NCBI GenBank assembly: GCA_963575745.1
Contig: CAUYUJ010019615.1
Coordinates: 243,501 to 307,500, forward strand
Source of the DNA: Prorocentrum cordatum
Taxonomy: Eukaryota; Sar; Dinophyceae; Prorocentrales; Prorocentraceae
Direction of reading: 5' to 3'
DNA: 64,000 nucleotides
Position 1 is the stretch's first letter, and every line of letters begins with the position of its first letter. The translations under genes and the position numbers were made by a program. Under the pieces are notes generated by a model. The model saw only the letters and a list, made by a program, of their open reading frames with translations, did no database searches and was not told the origin of the DNA. Of the stretch, positions 1-10,204 are shown in pieces.

Positions 1-87
1 GACAGCCGAACTGAGCGAAGGAGGGATGAGGAGAAGGAGGAGGCTGGATTGATGAATGGATGAGGGAGTGGGGAGAAGGATGATGAA

Positions 88-203
88 TAGGAGGAGGAGG
101 AGGAGGAGGAGGAGGAGGAGGAGGAGGAGGAGGAGGAGGAGGAGGAGGGGGAGGGGGAGGAGGAGAATGCTGAGGAGGAGGAGTAGGAGGAGGTGGAGGA
201 GAA
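88..203 (+). repeat. (GGA)n microsatellite
   Basis: Nearly pure GGA triplets with a few GGG and AGA interruptions. Open frames through it encode poly-Arg, poly-Gly or poly-Glu and are not genes. Confidence 0.95.
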
Positions 204-209
204 GAAGGA

Positions 210-400
210 GGAGGACGCTTGGGGCGTCTTGGGGATCTCTTGGCGGTTCAGTGAGGCTCTTGGGCATCTTGGGTGCTTTGGGGGGCCTCTTGGGGCTGCT
301 TGGGGTCTTCTTGGGGGGCTCTTGGGCCTCTTGGGGGCCTCTTGGGGGCATTGGGGTCATTTTGGGGCCTCCCGGGCGCCTCTTAAGAAGGCCATCTTGG
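210..400 (+). repeat. Degenerate ~10-bp CTTGGGG repeat
   Basis: The motif CTTGGGG with two to four variable bases recurs about every 9-11 bp. The same pattern returns in several other blocks, on either strand (for example 9840-10190, 11200-11550, 15715-15870, 31570-32990, 56900-57150), so it is a dispersed minisatellite family. Confidence 0.8.
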
Positions 401-1485
401 ACGAGATCGATCAGAGAAGGGAGGTCCCTCAAGTAAGGTCCTCTATCTTGTTGTTGTTCCAGCGCCTCCTCCTTCTGCTCTTCCTCCTCCCCCTTCTGCA
501 TCCTGCCATATCCTGCCATTTCCGTTCCCAGCCTCGTAACTAATAATATCCTCCACCTCTGCCCTCTCCTCCCAATCCCCTCAGGAGGCATACATGACAG
601 GGCACACGTGCACGAGGGATTGTGCCAAGACATCTGCAGTCGGCACCCAGCGAGCGGCTTCAGGTTCAGACCCAGCAGCACCCATTTTGCTGAAAATGTT
701 GGGCCACGCAGCTGAGCGCAAGAAGGAGGGGGGGCAAACCTGCTCTCACGCGTCGAGGGCGAGGAATAAGACAACATCACATGAGGGAGGGGAATGCGAA
801 AATGGGGAGGGCAGCAAGGAAGAGGAGGATTAATATGGGTAGGAACATAGGAACATAAAGCTGGGTGTGTAGTATGTGTATGTATGCGTAGATAAACATA
901 CATAACCACACTTTACATGCATACAAACACATTACATTGCATACGTGCACACATGTAGACATGCACATACACATGGCTATCCGCTGCAAACGACACTGTG
1001 ATCGATCACTGCCTCCATGCAATCGGTCCAACCAACCAACCAACCAACCAACGTCTGGCCATGCTACGTGACACATAGATATAGTTGGCGAGCAGCGGCA
1101 CGTTGGCGATCAGCAGCACAATCTGCCAGTATGGTCACGCATCCCCCCTCTACTCCGAGGCTCTGAGATGCAGGCTAAGCCCTGGGATAACAAAACAAAA
1201 CAGCAGAAAACAAAAACAATACCATGGCCCCGACCCTAGGATTGTCCAGCCGTGGCGACGAGGGCGGAGGTCGGCGGTGAGACAAAGCCAAAGGACGAAT
1301 GTCCCATTGATGCCCTGGAGGCCCCAAGCTGCCCCAAGACTGCCAGCCAACCAACCTTCTCCCAACCAGCCAACCAACCAACCGCCAAAGACACCCACAG
1401 CCTAATAATGCCAGCCAGACAACCAACCAACCACCTAAGATTCCCCAGCATTGCGCTTAAGGCCCCAAGATGCCCTCATGGCCCC
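401..1485. other. Non-coding stretch with short simple repeats
   Basis: I see no supportable gene here. It holds a CCAA-type run near 1027-1052, a related CCAACCAACC-rich block at 1345-1435, and ACATAC-type low-complexity sequence at 860-975. Confidence 0.5.
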
Positions 1486-1486
1486 A

Positions 1487-2588
1487 AGGAGGAGGAGGAG
1501 GAGGAGGAGGAGGAGGAGGAGGAAGAGGAGGAGGAGGAGGAGGATGGGTAGGAACAGGCGGAGGAGGAAGGAGGAGGAGGAGGAGGAGGGGAAAGAGGAT
1601 GAGGAGGAGGAGGAGGAGGAAGAGGGAGGAGGAGGAGGAGGAGGAGGAGGAGGAGGAGGAGGAGGAGGAGGAGGAGGAGGAGGAGGAGGCGGAGGAGGAG
1701 AGAAGGGAGAGGAGGAGGAGGGAGAGGAGGAGGAGGAGGAGGAGGAGGAGGGGAAGGGGGGGGACGAGGGGAGGAGGAGGAGGAGGAGGAGGAGGAGGAA
1801 AAAGAGGAGGAGGAGCAGGAGGAGGAGGAGGAAGAGGAGGAGGGGGAGGAGGATGAGGAGGAGGACGAGGAGGAGGAGAGGAGGAGGAGGAGGAGGAGGA
1901 GGAGGAGATGAGGAGGAGAAGGGGGGGGGGGGAGGAGAGGAGGAGGAGCAGGAGGAGGAGGAGGAGGAGGAGGAGGAGAAGGGGGAGGAGGATGATGATG
2001 AGAGGAGGAGGAGGAGGAGGAAAAGAGGAGGAGGAGGGGGGGGAGGAGCAGGAGGAGGAGGAGGAGGAGGAGGAGGAGGGGGAGGGGGAGGAGGAGGAGG
2101 AGGGGAGGAGGAGGAGGAGGAGAGGAGGAGGAGGAGGAGGAGGAGGAGGAGGAGGAGGAGGAGAAGGGGGAGGAGGAGGAGAAGAAGGGGTGAGGAGGAG
2201 GAGGAGAAGGAGGAGGAAGAGGAGGATGAGGAAGAGGAGGGGGAGAAGGATGAGGAGGAGGGGGAGGAGAGGAGGAGGAGGAGGAGGGAGGAGGAGGAGG
2301 AGGAGAGGAGGCAGGAGGAGGAGGAGGAGGAGGAGGAGGAGAGGAGGAGGAGAGGAGGAGGAGAGGTGGAGGAGGAGGGGAGGAGGAGGAAGGAGTGGAG
2401 GAGGAGGGGGGGGAGGAGGAGGGGGAGAAGGAGGAAGAGGAGGAGAAGGATGAAGAGGAGGGGAGGAGGAGGAGGAGGAGGAGGAGGAGGAGGAGGAGGA
2501 GGAGGAGGATGAGGAGGGGGAGGAGGAGGTGGAGAGAGAGGAGGAGGAGGAAGAGGAGGAGGAGGAGGAGGAGGAGGAGGAGGAGGCT
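1487..2588 (+). repeat. 1.1-kb (GGA)n array
   Basis: Over one kilobase of almost pure purine GGA/GAG/AGG triplets with sparse GGG, GAT and GCA variants. This is the largest homopurine tract in the window. The long open frames on both strands are consequences of the repeat. Confidence 0.97.
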
Positions 2589-2664
2589 CAACACTTGAAG
2601 ATCAAAACGCAAACACCTGAACATTAAACGTTCTGGCTTTTGTGCTGCTCTGTCCTTCTTCCAG

Positions 2665-2736
2665 CGAGATGTCCTGGGTGAGGCCGGCGTGGCCGTCGGC
2701 AGGGAGGACGGGGCAGAGGAGGCCGCGTCAGACGAG
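2665..2736 (+). CDS. Candidate small exon, start of P450-lipoxygenase locus
   Basis: A 72-nt segment that is open in phase 0 for 24 codons, rich in Asp/Glu/Ala. A pyrimidine-rich acceptor (ending TTCTTCCAG) precedes it and a GT donor after GACGAG follows it. It lies about 1 kb upstream of a better supported exon on the same strand. I recognise no domain. The call rests only on splice-site shape, phase and composition, so it could be chance. Confidence 0.35.
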
Positions 2737-2846
2737 GTCGGTGGCGGGAGGTGGTGGTGGGGGCACTCCACCGGTCGCGAGCGGCCGCCCGGGTGCCCCG
2801 TGGTCTTGGCCGCCGCTACGGAGCTCCCGGGGCGTCCGAGAAGGAG

Positions 2847-2877
2847 GTAGACTACACATTCTACACTGCCTGGAAAG
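2847..2877 (+). CDS. Candidate micro-exon (very tentative)
   Basis: This 31-nt segment reads VDYTFYTAWK between an acceptor ending GGAG and a GC donor after GGAAAG. Its aromatic-rich composition is unlike the surrounding repeat DNA and its phase can follow from the 2665-2736 candidate. No family is recognised and the borders are guesses. Confidence 0.2.
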
Positions 2878-2899
2878 GCAACGAAACTTGATTACCCCA

Positions 2900-3110
2900 A
2901 CGTCGACCTCGAATGCGATGATTGCTCGAAAGCCAGGGCGCCTGGCCCACAGCTGGCCTCGGGAGGATCGCCATTGTTCGAGGGCCAAGGCGTCCGGCCC
3001 ACAGCTGGCCCACAGAGCTGGCAGAGGCCTCCGGCCTACCAGGAGAGGCGCCATCCCAATGAGGGTCGCCACTCTTCGAAAGCCGAAGCGGACGGCCCAC
3101 AGCTGGCCCT
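2900..3110 (+). repeat. Degenerate repeat with GCCCACAGCTGGCC core
   Basis: The core GCCCACAGCTGGCC or a close variant occurs at about 2947, 2997 and 3096, each preceded by a GATCGCCA-like or GTTCGA-like segment. This looks like tandem or palindromic intron filler. Confidence 0.6.
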
Positions 3111-3113
3111 CAG

Positions 3114-3153
3114 AGGCGGCAAGGGTTTCCGACGATGCAATTCTGAATGCCAG
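3114..3153 (+). CDS. Candidate small exon with consensus donor (tentative)
   Basis: A 40-nt open segment ends in CAG followed by GTAAGAG, the best canonical 5' splice site in this region. In the frame compatible with the preceding candidate it reads AARVSDDAILNA. No domain is recognisable. Confidence 0.25.
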
Positions 3154-3658
3154 GTAAGAGACCCCTTCTATTAAAGCATCTCTGGGGAAGTCGTCGATTT
3201 GTTTGTTTTCGTTGCTCTAGTTTTCCCTTGGTTTTTGGCGTGTGTGGGCCGCTATTGGGCCCCAGGACCGTCAGAACCGGACTTGAGATGAACGACCCCA
3301 AGGGAAGGCCCTCGGACGATTCTTCGAGACGACCTGCACAAGTTGCATTGTTTTTCTAGGGGCGTGTATGGGACGGGGTGGGCACCTCAGTCACTTCCTC
3401 TGCGTGAAAATCACGACAAAACGTATCTTGTATCTTTCAAGCGATCGGCGTACTAGGGCTTCACCAGGCCCCGGGACCCCGAAAGAACTGCTCACGAGGA
3501 CAAGCCGGCCATCGGGAAGAGGTCGGAGGCCCACGCGGCGGAAAAGAAGCAACACACGACGCCGAAGTTTTCGACGCGGCCGGGGCCAGGACACCTCCCA
3601 CCCCGTCTGAGTTCAATGCGCTCCCCGGCGCCCCCCTCTCGTCCGTGATGCGCCCCAG

Positions 3659-3838
3659 GAGCTGCTGCCCCCGTACATCCGCGACATGGCCCGGTGGAGC
3701 CGGTGCCCCGCCTACGCCGACCACGTGGCGCACGAGCGGGGCGGCCGGGGGCCCTTTGCTGGCGGCACCGTGTACCAGACCCACGAGGAGTGCGACAGGC
3801 TGCTGCGGGGCCACTGTGCGGAGTGGGAGAGCGGCGAG
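3659..3838 (+). CDS. Exon of P450 gene (N-terminal side, unrecognised domain)
   Basis: Exactly 60 codons in phase 0, from an acceptor ending CCCCAG to a GT donor after GGCGAG. The peptide begins ELLPPYIRDMARWSRC and ends HCAEWESGE. It joins in phase 0 to the large P450 exon at 4216. The sequence AGGTCGT is present at both ends of the intervening intron, which supports both borders. Composition is protein-like. I do not recognise the domain; it would be the N-terminal part of, or an extension to, the P450. Confidence 0.5.
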
Positions 3839-4215
3839 GTCGTCAGGGGCAACGTTAGAGCGAAGGACAGGCTCCAGGGGGGATTACCGAGTTTCGAGGG
3901 CTGAGGCTTTCGGACGCGTTCGTTGAATCTCGGCGGTTTTCCAGCCTCCAGCTGCGCCCCGTCGAGAGCGTTCCAGGGGTGCCCGGATCGTCCCGAACGG
4001 CCGCCAGAGAGCCAAGATATGACCCGAATTTTCGGGGGCAATGTGGGAGAATAGGCTCGGGGGGGGGACGCATCGACCCCCCTAGCGCCCGCACCCGGCC
4101 CAGCGCTTTGCGGTTTCCTTCTCGGGGGTCGATCACCGATCTATCAAAGATGTATCGCCGATTCCAGGACGATGTTTCCCCCCCTGAGCTGGTTCCCCTT
4201 ATCGATCTCCTCCAG
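3839..4215 (+). mobile_element. 377-nt intron shaped like an introner element
   Basis: It begins GT and ends AG, and the 7-bp sequence AGGTCGT straddles both borders (3837-3843 and 4214-4220) like a target-site duplication. Inside lies a palindromic element (about 4031-4200) of the same family as copies at 24.35, 62.8 and 63.2 kb, marked by CATCGACCCCC and ATCGCCGATTCCA segments. Element, intron borders and duplication coincide, as in introner elements known from dinoflagellates and other algae. Confidence 0.6.
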
Positions 4216-5778
4216 GTCGTGCGCAAGAACGAGCTCGGGTTCCTTGTCCTTGACGACGGTATCTTCCCCGCTCCACACTGGTCGCTGAGCCTCGCGCACC
4301 CCGTGGACGTCCACCGCGTTCAGCGGCGTTTCGCCAGAGAGTTGATCGGTCGCATTCCTGGGCGGGGCACGCTGCTGCAGGAGGTCAGCCGGTTCATGCA
4401 CGGCCGCACCAGTATTGAGTTTCCCAGGGATGTGGACGTGTGGTGGTCGCGGATGTTATGGACATACGTCGCCGGCCACGATGTTGATGAGGCGTTCGCC
4501 CATGGGTTCATCAAAATGAGGGATTCGTGGCTATTGGGATCGGCTGGCCATGTAGGCCAGATTTCCGTCCTCGACCTGAAATTCACAAACGACGGCGTGT
4601 TACGGGGCCAGGTCAAATATCGCGATATGATTGCGCAGAAGTTACCGTTCGAGGTGCAAGAGGAACACCGTGCACTTGTCGCCCAGGGCATCCTTGAGAT
4701 GTTTTGTTTCGCTGGCGGGTTGTCGGTTCCATCGACCATCAGATCTGCAGTTGCTTGCATCTACACGGGCATCATGACAGAGGCGATCACGCTCCACAAT
4801 GTAGAGGCGTTTGTCTACGAGGTCACGAGGTTGTTCCCGGCAGTGCAGGGATTCCCTTGGCACAAGGACGGCCACCGCCACATTGCGCACCTGGCCGCAG
4901 CCCTCAGGGACCCGAAGGCATGGGGCCCGGACTCAGACAAATTCACGCTGAAGGATTTGAACACGTACAGGGAAAAGCATATTGGATTTGCCAAGTCGGC
5001 CAGAAGCGCCACGGACGACAACAATTCGAGGTTCTGCCCTGGGGCTCAACAGGCCCTTGACGCTTGTCAGGCATTCGTCCTTGTGCTGAGCTCCCCATCC
5101 AGCTGCCACAAATTAGTCGCCGAACCTGCGTGGCGCTCGGCTGAAAGAATTCAACCCGCAACGAAACCTGATTATTTCAAGTCTTTCGCATTGGAGAGAG
5201 ACGGTGTCAACTTGCGCGAGAACCTTTCGCTATACCAAAGCTTTGTCGACGGCAGCCAGACTGGGGAACAGGCATTTGCCGACTGCACCCCTGAGGACTT
5301 TGAGTCTTTCATCAAAACGGTTGACAGTGACGGGGACGGGGTCCCCGATGCATTGTCTGCGATGGACGAGTTCACGAAGTTCTTCTACAGGGCATCCACG
5401 CTTGCCTGGGAAGACAACTACCACATCACCGAGGTTGAGGTGCCCAGGAGGCCAGCGGCTCCCCTGACGAGTCACAACAGCGTCGTGTTACCGGTTGGTG
5501 GTGTCCGGATGCCGACGGAGGACGAGCAGTGGAGCGGCACGCCCGTGTGGAAGATCTTGGCACAGCGGGCCTTCAGGGTGCTGGCCAGCAGGAGCAGCGA
5601 CTCCATGAGCGAGCAGCTCCTCGTGAGGGACGACGAGTCGCGCAGGCGGGCGGTCTGCCTGGCCAGGCTCGCGTTCGCTCGCGAGCGCGAGGGCTCGCAC
5701 CTGCCGCCCGCGAAGGACGTGTGGAGGGAGTTCTCGAGCGACCCGGCCCAGGCAGGCTGGCCCTGGAGCAGGGGGAGT
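4216..5778 (+). CDS. Cytochrome P450, CYP74-clan-like (main exon)
   Basis: About 520 codons with no stop. P450 hallmarks occur in order: an I-helix segment FCFAGGLSVPS (exon residues about 163-173), with the Gly-Gly pattern of CYP74 enzymes in place of the usual oxygen-activating AGxDT; the ExxR of the K helix in VYEVTRLFP (E202, R205); a PERF-like DPKAWGPDSDKF; and a heme-ligand loop NSRFCPGAQQ with Cys about 274. CYP74 enzymes (allene oxide synthase, hydroperoxide lyase, epoxyalcohol synthase) rearrange fatty-acid hydroperoxides without a reductase. About 230 residues follow the heme Cys, against about 60 in ordinary CYP74s. They contain DSDGDGVPD, resembling a thrombospondin type-3 calcium loop. 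That tail may link to the lipoxygenase exons downstream. The 3' border is uncertain: a GC donor near 5741 or a site just before the GGA tract at 5798. Family assignment is from motifs only. Confidence 0.75.
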
Positions 5779-5797
5779 GAGAGGAAGATTTCTGTTA

Positions 5798-5925
5798 GGA
5801 GGAGGAGGAGGAGGAGGAGGAGGAGGAGGAGGAGGAGGAGGAGGAGGAGGAGGAGGAGGAGGGGAGGAGGAGGGGAGGGGGAGGAGGAGGAGGGGAGGGG
5901 GAGGGGAGGGGGGGAGGGGGACAAG
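5798..5925 (+). repeat. (GGA)n microsatellite in putative intron
   Basis: GGA triplets grade into GGGGAGGG runs. They begin within about 20 bp of the P450 coding sequence and would read as poly-Arg, so the coding sequence must be spliced before them. Confidence 0.95.
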
Positions 5926-6049
5926 CTAGGTGCGCTCGCGTCATATCTGACGTCCTACCCCTCCCTCCCATCCCTTACCATGGCGCTGATTTTCTCTATC
6001 CGCGGACGCGTGTCGTAGCGGACCTGTGGCTCCGCGCGCGCGTGCGTAG

Positions 6050-6290
6050 TGGGTGGTGGTGCACGTGCGTGCGTGCGTGCGTGTGTGCGTGGTTGTCGTG
6101 GTGGTGGTGGTGGGTGGTGGTGGTGGTGGTGGTGGTGGTGGTGGTGTGGTGGTGTGGTGGTGGTGCTGGTGCTGTGTTGGTACTGGTGCTGGTGCTGGTG
6201 CTGGTGCTGGTTGGTGGTGGTGGTGGTGGTGGTGGTGGTGGTGGTGGTGGTGGTGGTGGTGGTGGTGGTGGTGGCGGTGCGGCGCGGTGG
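6050..6290 (+). repeat. (GGT)n / (GTGCTG)n microsatellite
   Basis: Long runs of GGT/GTG triplets with a GGTGCT hexamer section near 6163-6210. A short GTGC run precedes it at 6058-6090. Confidence 0.95.
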
Positions 6291-6294
6291 TGGC

Positions 6295-6600
6295 GGGCGG
6301 ATGGGCGCGCGAGAAAAAGGCCCGCGCTGGGGCGAGAACGCCATCCTGAACGACGGAGGCCAAACACCGATCCGAAAATGAGGCCCACGCTGCAGCGGGA
6401 GCACGATTCGGAACGATTCGGGAGCAGAAATGAGGCCGGCGCCTCAACGAGAGCAGCATTTTGGGAAAAAATAACGCCGGCGCCTCAGCGAGAGTCGTTT
6501 CCCGGGATTTCCCGGGGATCCTGTGTCTGAAAAAACAGTACGCGGAGGCTGCGCGGCCTTCACCCAGACGCCATCAGGGGAAGAGGGAGAGTATTTTCGT
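6295..6600 (+). repeat. Degenerate ~60-bp tandem repeat
   Basis: Segments of the type CGCTGCAGCGGGAGCA, GCGCCTCAACGAGAGCA and GCGCCTCAGCGAGAGTC recur about every 60 bp with AAAATGAGGC-like spacers. A similar repeat lies at 61350-61690. No coding frame is supported. Confidence 0.55.
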
Positions 6601-6612
6601 ATTGAGTAATTG

Positions 6613-6862
6613 GAGGAGGAGGAGGAGGAGGAGGAGGAGGAGGAGGAGGAGGAGGAAGGAGGAGGAGGAGGAGGAGGAGGAGGAGGAGGAGGAGGAGGGG
6701 AGGAGAGGAGGAGGAGGAGGAGGGAGGAGGAGGAGGAGGAGGAGGAGGAGGAGGAGGAGGAGGAGGAGGAGGAGGAGGAGAGGAGGAGGAGGAGGAGGGG
6801 AGAGGGGAGGAGCAGGAGCAGGAGGAGGAGGAGGAGGAGGAGGAGGAGGAGGAGGAGGAGGA
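6613..6862 (+). repeat. (GGA)n array
   Basis: About 250 bp of GGA triplets with few interruptions. Confidence 0.97.
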
Positions 6863-6869
6863 TCATTTC

Positions 6870-7095
6870 TGTTGTGTCTGGGCTTCGCGGGGGGATTCAG
6901 GAGGAGGAGAAAGCGAAGAGTTCTGCCGCTGTCCTGTGGACTCGGCTCGGAGCGTTGCCGATGCCCAATCGGCTCAGTCGGGCCTCAAACCAGCAGAGAG
7001 CGGGAGGAAGAAGAGGAGGCGGAGGCCTCCCCACCCGACACTGGGGGCTTGCGTACCTCTTCGCCCCAGGACGAGTAGGTGGCGGAGAAGGGACA
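6870..7095 (+). other. Non-repetitive spacer between GGA arrays
   Basis: A non-repetitive GC-rich segment lies between arrays. All three + frames are open across much of it, and I cannot choose between them. It may hide a small exon of the P450-lipoxygenase locus, but no family motif is visible. Confidence 0.3.
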
Positions 7096-7104
7096 CGAGA
7101 AAGT

Positions 7105-7505
7105 CGAGGAGGAGGAGGAGGAGGCGGAGGAGGAGGAAGAGGAGGAGGAGGAGGAGGGGGAGGGGGGGGGGGAAGAATGAGGAGGATGAAGAAGAGGCGG
7201 GAGGAGGAGGAGGAGGAGGAGGAGGAGGAGGGAGAGCTGGAGGAGCCAGTATAAGGAGGAGGAGGAGGAGGAGGAGGAGGAGGAGGAGAAGGACGAGGAG
7301 GAGGAGGAGGAGGAGGAGGAGAAGGACGAGGAGGTGGAGGAGGAGGAGGAGGATGATGATGAGGAGGAGATTGAGGAGGAGGAGGAGGACGACGTGGAGG
7401 GGGAGGAGAGGAAGGTGGACGAGGAGGAGGAGGATGAGCAGGGGGAGGAGGAGGAGTCGGTGCAGGAGGATGCGGAGAAGAAAAAGACGAACACGAAGAA
7501 GACTG
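7105..7505 (+). repeat. (GGA)n array, partly Glu/Lys-coding in one frame
   Basis: GGA-derived sequence with more substitutions toward its 3' end. One frame from about 7254 to the TGA at 7511 encodes a Glu/Asp-rich segment with scattered Lys, Val, Ile and Thr. That could be an acidic protein segment but is more simply a decayed microsatellite. Confidence 0.85.
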
Positions 7506-7508
7506 TGG

Positions 7509-7533
7509 GATGATGATGATGATGCTGATGATG

Positions 7534-7608
<75 letters not shown>

Positions 7609-7853
7609 GTCATGCTGCTGATGATGACGATGATGACGATGATGATGACAATGATGTTGATGGTGCTGATGATGCTGCTGATGCTGATGATCGTGATGAT
7701 GATGGTGGTGGTGATGATGATGCTGATGATGTTGATGGTGATGATGATGATGACGATGATGCTGGTGATGCTGCCGTTGATGATGCTGATGATGATGTTG
7801 ATGCTGATGCTGATGCTGATGCTCGTGATGATGATGATTATGATGGTGATGAG
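7509..7853 (+). repeat. (GAT)n array
   Basis: About 340 bp of GAT/TGA triplets with GCT, GGT and GAC variants. Confidence 0.97.
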
Positions 7854-7854
7854 G

Positions 7855-8090
7855 AGGAGGAGGAGGAGGAAAAGGGTGAGGATGAGGAGTGAGAGGATCA
7901 TTGCTGTTAGGAGGAGGAGGAGGATGAGGAGGAGGAGGAGGAGGGGGAGGGGGAGGGGAGGGGAGGGGAAGAATGATGAGGAGGAGGAGGAGGAGGAGGA
8001 AGGAGGAGGGAGGAGGAGGAGGAGGAGGAGGGGGAGGGGGGAGGGAGGAGGGGGAGGACGAGGAAGGGGAGGCGGAGTAGGTGAAGGATT
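7855..8090 (+). repeat. (GGA)n array
   Basis: GGA and GGGGA runs with little other sequence. Confidence 0.95.
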
Positions 8091-8182
8091 AGGAGAAGCA
8101 TAAACGTTCTCGTATTCATAATCATAGGTCGAGGAGATTAATTGTACGACTAACAAGAAATACAAGATGAAGACGAAGGGGG

Positions 8183-8204
8183 ATGATGCTGCTGCTGCTG
8201 ATGA

Positions 8205-8293
<89 letters not shown>

Positions 8294-8415
8294 ATGCTGA
8301 TGTTGCTGGTGACGCTGATGATGAGGAGGAGGATAATAAGGAGGAAGAGGAGGAGGAGGAGGAGGAGGAGGAGGAGGAGGAGGGGGAGGAGGGGGGGAAG
8401 GGGAGGCGGAGTAGG
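8183..8415 (+). repeat. (GCT)n-(GAT)n-(GGA)n compound microsatellite
   Basis: Three adjoining triplet arrays: GCT/GAT to about 8228, pure GAT to about 8290, then GGA from about 8322. The flank GGAGGCGGAGTAGGTGAAGG resembles the 3' flank of the previous array (8070-8090), so array and flank may have duplicated together. Confidence 0.95.
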
Positions 8416-8589
8416 TGAAGGAGCAGGGGAAGAACACACGTTCTAATACCAAGCATACTGATCATACACATAAGCACAATACGGATGCTAACACTAATTT
8501 GCCGGCCCAACGGGCCAGAGGCGTGCTAAGATCTCCGGTAACTGCTCAACAATATTTCTAGTTCGCGCGCGCGCGGGCCCTGGGGGTCC

Positions 8590-8750
8590 CCGGACGAAAA
8601 GTACCCCGGCAAGGTCCCGGCAAGGTCCCGGCAAGGTCCCGGCAAAGTCCCGGCAAGGTCCTGGCAAGGTCCCGGCAAGGTCCTGGCAAGGTGCCGGCAA
8701 GGTCCCGGCAAGGTCCCGGCAAGGTCCCGGCAAGGTCCCGGCAAGCCCTC
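8590..8750 (+). repeat. 11-bp minisatellite, AAGGTCCCGGC
   Basis: About 15 tandem copies of AAGGTCCCGGC with single-base variants. There are no spacers of the CRISPR kind, because the units abut directly. Confidence 0.95.
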
Positions 8751-8751
8751 A

Positions 8752-9840
8752 AGAGTGCCGGGAGACGCCGAAACATCACTCTCAAACGCCTGCGATGGCC
8801 TCAAGACGGCCCAACAGGCCTTCAAGACGCCCCAAGAGGTCCCTAAGCGGCGCCCCAAGAGGGCTCCCACAAGCAAAAATCGTCCCATTCCCTTAGGAAA
8901 ACGTGCATTTTTAACATATCCGCCTCTTCGTCTTTCACACCTTTCAAGGCGGTCCAAGAGGCCCCCAAGATCACCCCAAGACGGCCCGAGAGACCCTCAA
9001 GACCGCTCAAAGACGGCCCAAGAGCGCTCCAAGAAGGCCCAAGAAACCCTCAAGAACTCTTTTTCGGAGCCCAGGAGGGCTCCAAATCGGTCCAAGAGGG
9101 GCCCGAGAAGCCCTCCAGACGGTCCAAGAGAGCCGGGAGACGCCGAAATATCACTCCCAAACGCCTACGATGGCCTCAAGACGGCCCAACAGGCCTTCAA
9201 GACGCCCCAAGAGGTCCCTAAGAGGTCCTTAAGCGGCGTCCCAAGAGGGCTCCCACTAGCAAAAATCGTCCCATTCCCTTAGGAAAACGTGCATTTTTAA
9301 CATATCCGCCTCTTCGTCTTTCACACCTTTCAAGGCGGTCCAAGAGGCCTCCAAGATCACCCCAAGACGGCCCGAGAGACCCTCTAGACCGCTCAAAGAC
9401 GGCCCAAGAGCGCTCCAAGAAGGCCCAAGAACCCCTCAAGAACTCTTTTTCGGAGCCCAGGAGGGCTCCAAATCGGTCCAAGAGGGGCCCGAGAAGCCCT
9501 CCAGACAGTCCAAGAGAGCCGGGAGACGCCGAAATATCACCCCCAAACGCCTACGATTGCCTCAAGACAGCCCAACAGGCCTTCAAGACGCCCCAAGAGG
9601 TCCCTAAGCGGAGTCCCAAGAGGGCCCCCACAAGCAAAAATCGTATCATTCCCTTAGGAAATCGTGCATTTTTAACATATCCGCCTCTTCGTCTTTCACA
9701 TCTTTCAAGGCGGTCCAGGAGGCCCCCAAGATCACCCCAAGACGGCCCGAGAGACCCTCAAGACCGCTCAAAGACGGCCGAACAGCGCTCCAAGAAGGCC
9801 CAAGAAACCCTCAAGACGGTCCAAGAGGCCCCAAGACGGC
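8752..9840 (+). repeat. Three tandem copies of a ~375-390-bp unit
   Basis: The marker GCCGGGAGACGCCGAAA occurs at about 8757, 9132 and 9520. Each unit carries AAAAATCGTCCCATTCCCTT and a stretch of degenerate CCCAAGAGG repeats. Copies are highly similar but not identical. No protein is supported; long open frames on both strands follow from the repeat. Confidence 0.9.
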
Positions 9841-10190
9841 CCCATGATTGAGGTCCACAGGGGCAACCTGAACGGAAATTTTGAGCCTCCCGCCCAAACA
9901 CGCCCCCGAAATGCCCCTACAAGCCCCCAAGTAGCCCCACGAAGCCCCCAAGAGAGCCCCAAGAGGCCCCCAACAGGCCGCAAGAAAGCCCCAAGAGGCC
10001 CCCAAGAGACCCCCAGGAAGCTCCCAGGAGGCCCCCAAGAGGCCAGGCAGACCCCCCCAAGAGACCACCAAGAGGGCCCACCCAGAGCCATCCACGAGGC
10101 CTCCCAAAGTTCCCAAGAAGCTCCCACGAAGCTTCCAAAGGCCCCCAAGACCCCCCAAGACCCCGCGATGGCACAATACGGGCCGGCGGA
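9841..10190 (-). repeat. Degenerate CCCAAGAGG repeat
   Basis: This is the reverse-strand form of the CTTGGGG family, about 35 degenerate units. It ends near GGCGGAATGAGCGAAGCGATT, which is also seen near 56443, so that sequence may be an element end. Confidence 0.75.
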
Positions 10191-10204
10191 ATGAGCGAAG
10201 CGAT

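Noticed and set aside
1451-2771. Very long open frames (over 350 codons) on both strands with poly-Arg, poly-Glu, poly-Gly, poly-Leu or poly-Ser
   Set aside because: They are translations of (GGA)n arrays. Every frame of a stop-free triplet repeat is open. The same holds for the GGA, GAT, GTT, GGT and CTC arrays elsewhere.
7254-7513. Acidic Glu/Asp/Lys-rich reading frame ending in TGA
   Set aside because: It might be an acidic exon, but it lies inside a GGA array and its non-Glu residues can be explained by repeat decay. There is no splice or family evidence.
8590-8750. CRISPR-like array of short repeats
   Set aside because: The 11-bp units abut without unique spacers, and the genome context is eukaryotic. 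It is a minisatellite.
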